Source of the DNA: Williamsia sterculiae
GTDB lineage: Bacteria; Actinomycetota; Actinomycetes; Mycobacteriales; Mycobacteriaceae
Direction: 5' to 3'
Assembly: GCF_900156495.1 (NCBI RefSeq)
Contig: NZ_FTNT01000005.1
Span: forward strand, 1-64,000
Length of the DNA stretch: 64,000 nucleotides
Below, piece after piece: positions 58,894-64,000 of this stretch. The position numbers and the translations under genes were made by a program. Each line of letters starts with the position of its first letter. Positions within the stretch are counted from its first letter, which is position 1. The notes under the pieces are model-generated. The model was given only the letters and a program-made list of their open reading frames with translations. It was not told the origin of the DNA and did no database searches.

Positions 58894-61800
58894 TGGCCAT
58901 CGAGTTAGCCACCGCTTACATCACGATCAGTGGGCGTACTGACGGCATCCCGGCCGATGTGCGGCGGGCTCTGGGTCAGGCGCAGCGTGAAGCGGATCGC
59001 TCGGGCCGCGACATGGGGTCTCGGCTCTCGTCGGGTCTGTCGACTGGGATCGGGGACAACCTCAAGAAGATCGGTGCAGTCGCCGGAGTCTCTAGCGGTG
59101 TCGTCGCCTTGGGGGCGGCGTTTAAGTCTGCGCTGAGTTCGGGCATGAGCTTCACCGATTCGTTGAACGAAATGCGTGCGGTGTCGGGTGCGTCCGCTTC
59201 GCAGATGTCTGCGGTTGGCGCGGAGGCCCGCAAGTTGGGCTCGGACACCACGCTCACTGCCACGTCGGCGACGGATGCCGCCGAGGCCATGGTGGAGCTC
59301 GCCAAGGGCGGGTTCACTGTCGAGCAGTCGATGGCGGGCGCGAAGGGCACCCTGCAGTTGGCCGCCGCGGCCCAAATCTCTGCGGCGGATGCGGCGACCA
59401 TCCAGTCTCAGGCGTTGCAGGCATTCGGTGAGGATGCTTCGCACGCAAGTGAAACGGCTGACATTCTAGCGAACTCGGCGAATCAGTCGTCGGCTGAGAT
59501 CACCGACGTCGCAATGGCATTGCAGCAGTCTGGTGCGGTCGCGCATCAATTTGGGCTGAGCATGTCCGACACCGCCGCCACCATCTCGCTGCTCGCGAAC
59601 GCCGGCATCCAGGGATCGGACGCGGGCACCCTGCTGAAGTCGACGCTGTTGGCGTTGACGGACCAGGGCGATCCTGCACAGCAGGCGATCTCCGACTTGG
59701 GTTTGTCGGTGTACGACGCCAGCGGCCGATTCGAGGGCATGTCGAAGCTGTTCGGGCAGCTTCAAGATGCGTCGAAGCGGATGACCGCGGAGCAGTACCA
59801 GGCGGCGACTGCGACCCTGTTCGGGTCGGATGCGGCGCGTATTGCCGGTGTGGCCGCGCAGCAGGGTGCGCAGGGCTTCGATGCCATGGTCGGCAAGATG
59901 AACCAGTCGGGGTCCGCCGCTGAGGTTGCTGCTGCGAAGACCGCTGGTCTACCGGGTGCGTGGGAGAAGGTGAAGAACGCCGCCCAGGATGCAGGGTTGG
60001 CGTTCTACGGGGTGGTCCAGGGGCCGCTGACACAGATGGCGAATCTGGCGACCGACGGCATCAGCAAGGTGACCGATTTCGGCGAAGGATTGGCGTCGAA
60101 GGCGGGCAGCCTACGGGAAGTCCTGAACCTCGATGCGGCGGCGGACACCTTCCACAATTACCTGGCTGCATTGCAGGCGGTCACCCCTGCCATTCTCGAC
60201 ATTGGGCGCGCGCTGGGTACCGCAGCGGCATCTCTCGGTGTGGTGGCGTGGAACACGTGGTTGAGTGTCGTGCAGACGACCGCCAGCGTGTACCAGACGC
60301 TTGCCCCGGCCATCAACGGTGTGTCTTCGCTGATCGGTAGTCAGCAGACCGCGGTGACTGCGCTCGTAGGCGCATACCTCGCGTTCAAGGTCGTTCCTGG
60401 GCTGGCGAATCGGATTAACACCGCGTTCGCCCCGGTGGGGTCAACACTGTCGAGTGTTGGTGCGGCGATGCGCAATGCCGCTACTGCGAACGGGACTCTT
60501 GCGACCACAGCATCTGCGGGCACGTTCGCGATGGGTCGGTTCGGGTCGAGCATCGCGTCGTTGGGGACTGCGGTCCCTGTGTTGCAGCGGATGCAGCAGT
60601 CGTTCCTCAATGCCTCTACCGCGGCGTCGTCGATGCCTCGTACAACGGGTCTGGCGGCGGGTGCGTTCACCGGGTTGAAGGCCGGTGCTGGTGCGCTGAC
60701 GAGCGCGCTGGGTGGGCTGACGGGTATTGGTCTGATGGCTGGTGTTGCGGCCCTGGGTGCGTGGGGTCAGCACACCGCCGAGTCCCGGCAGAAGGCCCAG
60801 GAGTTCAAGCAGGCGGTCGATGCACTGTCCGACAGCATCAACGCCAACAACGGGGCGCTCGATGCCCAAGGTAAGAAGCAGATCTTCAACGAGCTGCAGG
60901 GCAAGGGCGTCTTCACCGACCTTGATAAGCACCCGGACATCGGTGTCACAACCCCGCAGGCGCAGGCCGCGGGTGAAGGCCAGGCCGACGCCCTTGAGGA
61001 GGTCAATCAGAAACTCGACCAGCAGGTGCAGAAAAACGCCGCGGCGACGAGCACGTGGACCCTACACAACAACGCGCTGCAGCGAGCAGGCGTGTCCCTT
61101 GATGAATACACCGCCGCGCTCCGCGGTAACGGTGATGCCCGGGACAAGGTTGAGAAGGCCACCCAGAACTGGGCCAGCAACGAGAAGGTCAACAACTGGG
61201 ATGCCCAGCGCCGGCAACTCGATGCGACATCACAGGCTGCTCTGCGCGTCGGTGACGCCCTCGGTGGGTCGAATGACAAGTTGGACGGGGCCCGGCTCAA
61301 GGCCCAGCAGGCCCAGGAAGCCCTGGGTCTGGTCGGGCAGCACCTGAGCGGTATTGCCCAGCAGTTCGCCAACACCGACAAGCTGTCGGTCGACGTTGAC
61401 ACCACGCAGGTGGCTGGTGCTGAGGCCGCATTGGGGCGGCTGGGTATCCAAACCCAGACCCTGCCGAACGGTCAGGTGCGGGTCACCGCGGAGAGCGCGG
61501 AAGCCAAGGCTCGCCTGGACATCATCGCCAACAATGTGACTCTGTTGTCGGCGATGCAGGCCAACCCAAAGATCAATCTCGACGCCGCCCAGTTCAACAT
61601 CGGCACCCACCAGTCACAAGCGGACCTCGCGGCCCTGAACTCTCTGCGTGCCGACCCCGCGATCGGTGCCGAGATCTCCCAGTTCCTCGACGGCCGCAAC
61701 ATCTCCTGGAAGCAACTGCAGGAGTTGGACGCCAAAATCGCCGACCCCACCGTCCGCGGACACTTTGAAGAAGTGTTGAAGAGCCTCGGCATCGTGTCCG

Positions 61801-63575
61801 ACGAGATCACCGACATCACCCGACCGCGCACCATCTCCATCGGCGTCGAATACAGCAACGTCGCGCAGTTCCAGTCCGGGGTGCCGGTCTCCGCGCTGCA
61901 GGCCCTACACGAAGCCGACGGCGGTATCCGCAAGTACGCCGCCGGTGGAATCTCCTCGCTGCCCGACAGCGCGATGATCCAGCCCGCGAAGTCCGGCCTG
62001 GTGCAGTGGGCCGAGCCGGAAACCGGTGGTGAAGCGTTCATCCCCCTCGCACCGTCGAAGCGTCAACGGTCGTTGGCGATCTGGCAGAAGACCGGCGAGA
62101 TGCTCGGGGTGAAGGGGCTCCTCAAGTTCGCCCAGGGCGGGGTCCGAGCCTCTGACTTCGACTCGCTGGCCAAAGGTGTTGGTGCGTCACGGCCGCTGGA
62201 GGGCGCCCCGTACATGTGGGGTGACGTCAACTGGGGTGACTGCTCCGGAACGGTCAGCGCGTTCGCCCGCCTTGCTGCCGGGTTGGCCCCGTTCGCCGGC
62301 CGGTTCGCCACCGCCTCCGAAGCTGGGCAACTCGCCCAGATGGGCGCCATCGCCGGACGCGGCGCAGCAGGAGACCTCCGCATCGGATTCGTCAACGGTG
62401 GTCCCGGTGGCGGGCACACCGCCGCGACACTTCCTTCGGGCGTCAACGTGGAGATGGGTGGTGCCCGCGGTGACGGCCAGTACGGCGGCGGTGCTGCCGG
62501 TGCGGATGACGGCCAGTTCACCGATCACTGGTACTTCCCCAAGTCCATGTTCAAAGGCGCACCACAGTTGGGTGGCATCGACCAGGGCGGTGTGACCCAG
62601 GGCAACTACGACCCCGAAACCTACACCGGCACCGGCGACTACGGCGGCAAAGCTGGTAGCGGCCTGACCGCCGACCTCAGCGGCGGATCCTCAGACACCG
62701 GAACAGGGTTCACCTCGTGGTCCCAGTTCATCGGAGACACCACCGGCAAAGCCACCACCATCCTGACCAAAGGGTTCCTCGACGCACTGGGCCTGGCCGA
62801 CGAACCCCCACCATTCATCAAGGGCCTCGACGAGTACAACAAGTTCCGGGCCGAGCAGGCGAAGAAGTCCACCACCGGCACCGGTACCAACACCCAGCAG
62901 GTGACGGCTCAACCCGCCACCGACCCCGGCACCGACAAGCCCGCCGAAGGGCAGGACTTGGGTGGTAAGCAAGCACCAACAGCGACACCGACCAACCCGA
63001 TCGCGAATGCGGTGGCAGCTCTGCCGTCGACGGGCAACCCGATCAAGGACGCGTTTCGCTCCGGACTGCGCGACGCGTGGCAGAAAGGTCAGCCGTGGGT
63101 TGATACCGATTGGATCGCCAACGCGGAGTCAACCTGGAGTCCCACCGCGCAGAACGGCAAGTACTGGGGTATCCCGCAAGCCGGACCTGAGGTGTATGCG
63201 GCTGCGGGGAAGGACGCCCACGACCCTGACCCGAAGGATCAGGGTCAGGTGTACGACAAGTACGTCGGCGACCGCTACCAGGACCCCACCAAGGCCCGCC
63301 AGTTTCATGTGAACAACGGTTGGTATGACGAGGGTGGTTGGTTGAAGCCGGGTACCACGGTGGTGCGCAACGACACCGGCAAGCCTGAGGCGATCCTGAA
63401 CCCGGCCCAGTGGGATGCGGTGTCGAAACTCGCCACCAACGGCGGCGGGGGTGTCGACAGATCGGTCAACTTCCACGGTGACATCACCGTCGCCGATGCC
63501 AGCCAGTTCCGTAGCGAGGTGGAACGCATGAACGCACTCGCCACCATCGGCATCCTCGGAGGACTACCCGGATAA
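58893..63575 (+). CDS. phage tail tape measure protein with NlpC/P60-like domain
   Basis: 1,560 residues from GTG 58893. Order: N-terminal coiled-coil (VRRALGQAQREADRSGRDMGSRLSSGLSTG), the TP901-type tape measure core (about 75-400, with MRAVSGASASQMSAV, ELAKGGFTVEQSMAG, TAATISLLANAGIQGSDAGTLLKS), hydrophobic helices (480-650), more coiled-coil, then a cysteine-histidine peptidase-like part with Cys1117 (WGDCSGTVSAF) and His1175 (GGGHTAATL), and a C-terminal part around TDWIANAESTW resembling a muralytic or WxG-type motif. Sets tail length and punctures the wall. It is complete, and it directly follows early and replication genes. Confidence 0.9.
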   Translation: MAIELATAYITISGRTDGIPADVRRALGQAQREADRSGRDMGSRLSSGLSTGIGDNLKKIGAVAGVSSGVVALGAAFKSALSSGMSFTDSLNEMRAVSGASASQMSAVGAEARKLGSDTTLTATSATDAAEAMVELAKGGFTVEQSMAGAKGTLQLAAAAQISAADAATIQSQALQAFGEDASHASETADILANSANQSSAEITDVAMALQQSGAVAHQFGLSMSDTAATISLLANAGIQGSDAGTLLKSTLLALTDQGDPAQQAISDLGLSVYDASGRFEGMSKLFGQLQDASKRMTAEQYQAATATLFGSDAARIAGVAAQQGAQGFDAMVGKMNQSGSAAEVAAAKTAGLPGAWEKVKNAAQDAGLAFYGVVQGPLTQMANLATDGISKVTDFGEGLASKAGSLREVLNLDAAADTFHNYLAALQAVTPAILDIGRALGTAAASLGVVAWNTWLSVVQTTASVYQTLAPAINGVSSLIGSQQTAVTALVGAYLAFKVVPGLANRINTAFAPVGSTLSSVGAAMRNAATANGTLATTASAGTFAMGRFGSSIASLGTAVPVLQRMQQSFLNASTAASSMPRTTGLAAGAFTGLKAGAGALTSALGGLTGIGLMAGVAALGAWGQHTAESRQKAQEFKQAVDALSDSINANNGALDAQGKKQIFNELQGKGVFTDLDKHPDIGVTTPQAQAAGEGQADALEEVNQKLDQQVQKNAAATSTWTLHNNALQRAGVSLDEYTAALRGNGDARDKVEKATQNWASNEKVNNWDAQRRQLDATSQAALRVGDALGGSNDKLDGARLKAQQAQEALGLVGQHLSGIAQQFANTDKLSVDVDTTQVAGAEAALGRLGIQTQTLPNGQVRVTAESAEAKARLDIIANNVTLLSAMQANPKINLDAAQFNIGTHQSQADLAALNSLRADPAIGAEISQFLDGRNISWKQLQELDAKIADPTVRGHFEEVLKSLGIVSDEITDITRPRTISIGVEYSNVAQFQSGVPVSALQALHEADGGIRKYAAGGISSLPDSAMIQPAKSGLVQWAEPETGGEAFIPLAPSKRQRSLAIWQKTGEMLGVKGLLKFAQGGVRASDFDSLAKGVGASRPLEGAPYMWGDVNWGDCSGTVSAFARLAAGLAPFAGRFATASEAGQLAQMGAIAGRGAAGDLRIGFVNGGPGGGHTAATLPSGVNVEMGGARGDGQYGGGAAGADDGQFTDHWYFPKSMFKGAPQLGGIDQGGVTQGNYDPETYTGTGDYGGKAGSGLTADLSGGSSDTGTGFTSWSQFIGDTTGKATTILTKGFLDALGLADEPPPFIKGLDEYNKFRAEQAKKSTTGTGTNTQQVTAQPATDPGTDKPAEGQDLGGKQAPTATPTNPIANAVAALPSTGNPIKDAFRSGLRDAWQKGQPWVDTDWIANAESTWSPTAQNGKYWGIPQAGPEVYAAAGKDAHDPDPKDQGQVYDKYVGDRYQDPTKARQFHVNNGWYDEGGWLKPGTTVVRNDTGKPEAILNPAQWDAVSKLATNGGGGVDRSVNFHGDITVADASQFRSEVERMNALATIGILGGLPG

Positions 63576-63633
63576 CAACCACCCGTCCATCAATCACCAA
63601 CCGCAACAACACCTCACACAAAGGAGAACAACA

Positions 63634-64000
63634 ATGAGCCTCGACTTCCTCGACGAGCAGATCGACGGATACCGCACCCAGGCCGCGAACCTGGTCGACA
63701 ACTACAGCCAGACGCAGGCCGAGATCGCCGACGACCCCAACCTCACCGACACCGGCAAACGCGACGCCCTCGCCCCGCTGCACGAGGACCTCACCGCCAA
63801 GATCACGGCACTCCGAGCCGAGGAGAAGGGCGCCATCAAGCGCAAGCGTGAGGCGCTCGAGAAGACACTGTTCGGGATCAACGCCGGCACCAGCAGCGAC
63901 GTCGTCTCGTACCGCGACGCACAAGACCGAGCCACCCGCATCCTCGACCCCGACGACGCACAGACCGCGTACACCAACGCACTCCGGTCAGACGACAAGG
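63634..64000 (+). CDS. phage-like coiled-coil protein, N-terminal part (gene cut by window edge)
   Basis: ATG 63634 follows AAGGAG at 63621-63626. The 122 residues shown (MSLDFLDEQIDGYRTQAANL...) are charged and helical (TDTGKRDALAPLHEDLTAKITALRAEEKGAIKRKREALEKTLFG). The reading frame continues exactly into base 1 of the window if the two identical 130-base ends are overlaid, giving about 190 residues ending at 342. Position after the tape measure gene suggests a minor tail or accessory protein; the family is not recognised. Confidence 0.7.
   Translation, partial: MSLDFLDEQIDGYRTQAANLVDNYSQTQAEIADDPNLTDTGKRDALAPLHEDLTAKITALRAEEKGAIKRKREALEKTLFGINAGTSSDVVSYRDAQDRATRILDPDDAQTAYTNALRSDDK
63871..64000. 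repeat. 130-bp terminal direct repeat, identical to 1-130
   Basis: Base-by-base comparison shows 63871-64000 identical to 1-130. The frame carries across the overlay, so the true unit length is 63,870 bp or the identity extends beyond the window on both sides. Confidence 0.97.

Larger units (their letters stand above)
51314..64000. mobile_element. phage-derived integrative element at tRNA-Ser(CGA), right end not seen
   Basis: Integrase next to the tRNA, divergent repressor and excisionase-like genes with paired operators, a run of overlapping small genes, a P-loop replication-type gene with internal iteron-like repeats, then a tape measure gene and a coiled-coil gene running off the edge. 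No terminase, portal, protease, capsid, tail tube, tail chaperone or lysis genes are visible in the 12.7 kb shown. No matching attR (GGGGTTCGAATCCCCCCGCC-like) is found elsewhere in the window. Confidence 0.75.

Overview
The window is high-GC DNA from a mycolic-acid-containing actinomycete, most like Gordonia or a close relative in the Mycobacteriales. The pointers are an MspA-family porin, secreted LGFP-repeat proteins, a 13E12/DUF222 HNH gene behind a GAAC-N4-GTTC LexA-type box, frequent GTG starts with 4-base ATGA/GTGA overlaps, and a tyrA / tadA-partner / tadA / tRNA-Ser / integrase order that recalls the tadA region of Mycobacterium tuberculosis. The genus call is inference.

Layout. (1) 1-1.0 kb: phage-like genes, continuing the gene that runs off the right edge. 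(2) 1.0-2.8 kb: a Fic AMP-transferase with a two-palindrome upstream region, then a tRNA 3'-end fragment. (3) 2.8-20 kb: an accessory island with an IS481-type element carrying frameshifts, an LGFP-anchored NucA/NucB nuclease with a SUKH-type neighbour, decayed serine-recombinase and XRE genes, an MspA porin / secreted protein / membrane protein / giant DUF4258-type toxin / immunity cassette, orphan immunity-like genes, a broken RDD gene and duplicated fragments. (4) 20-23 kb: a 13E12 gene divergent from a deleted UvrA-like pseudogene. (5) 23-51.3 kb: ordinary chromosome (PAS-GGDEF protein, CPBP protease, CorA, ddl, a MurF-type ligase, hisC-type aminotransferase, three tRNAs, secreted lipase, an SfnB/MetE-like sulfur-type cluster, amino-acid permease plus universal stress protein, antiporter, tyrA, tadA). 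(6) 51.3-64 kb: an integrative element beside tRNA-Ser(CGA), with integrase, repressor, excisionase-like gene, a chain of overlapping small genes, a P-loop replication-type protein and then directly a 1,560-residue tape measure protein, without recognisable terminase, portal, capsid or tail-tube genes.

The first 130 bases and the last 130 bases are identical, and the gene cut at the right edge continues in frame at the left edge. The sequence is therefore a circularly permuted or tandemly repeated unit of 63,870 bp, or a contig closed on a repeat shared by two related elements. The third reading fits best with the single-copy chromosomal genes and with a left-hand tRNA scar that does not match the right-hand tRNA.

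The two most interesting candidates are the tape-measure-bearing mini-element, whose replication gene contains an iteron-like repeat block, and the MspA-linked toxin cassette, which may be a mycolata-specific toxin export and immunity system.
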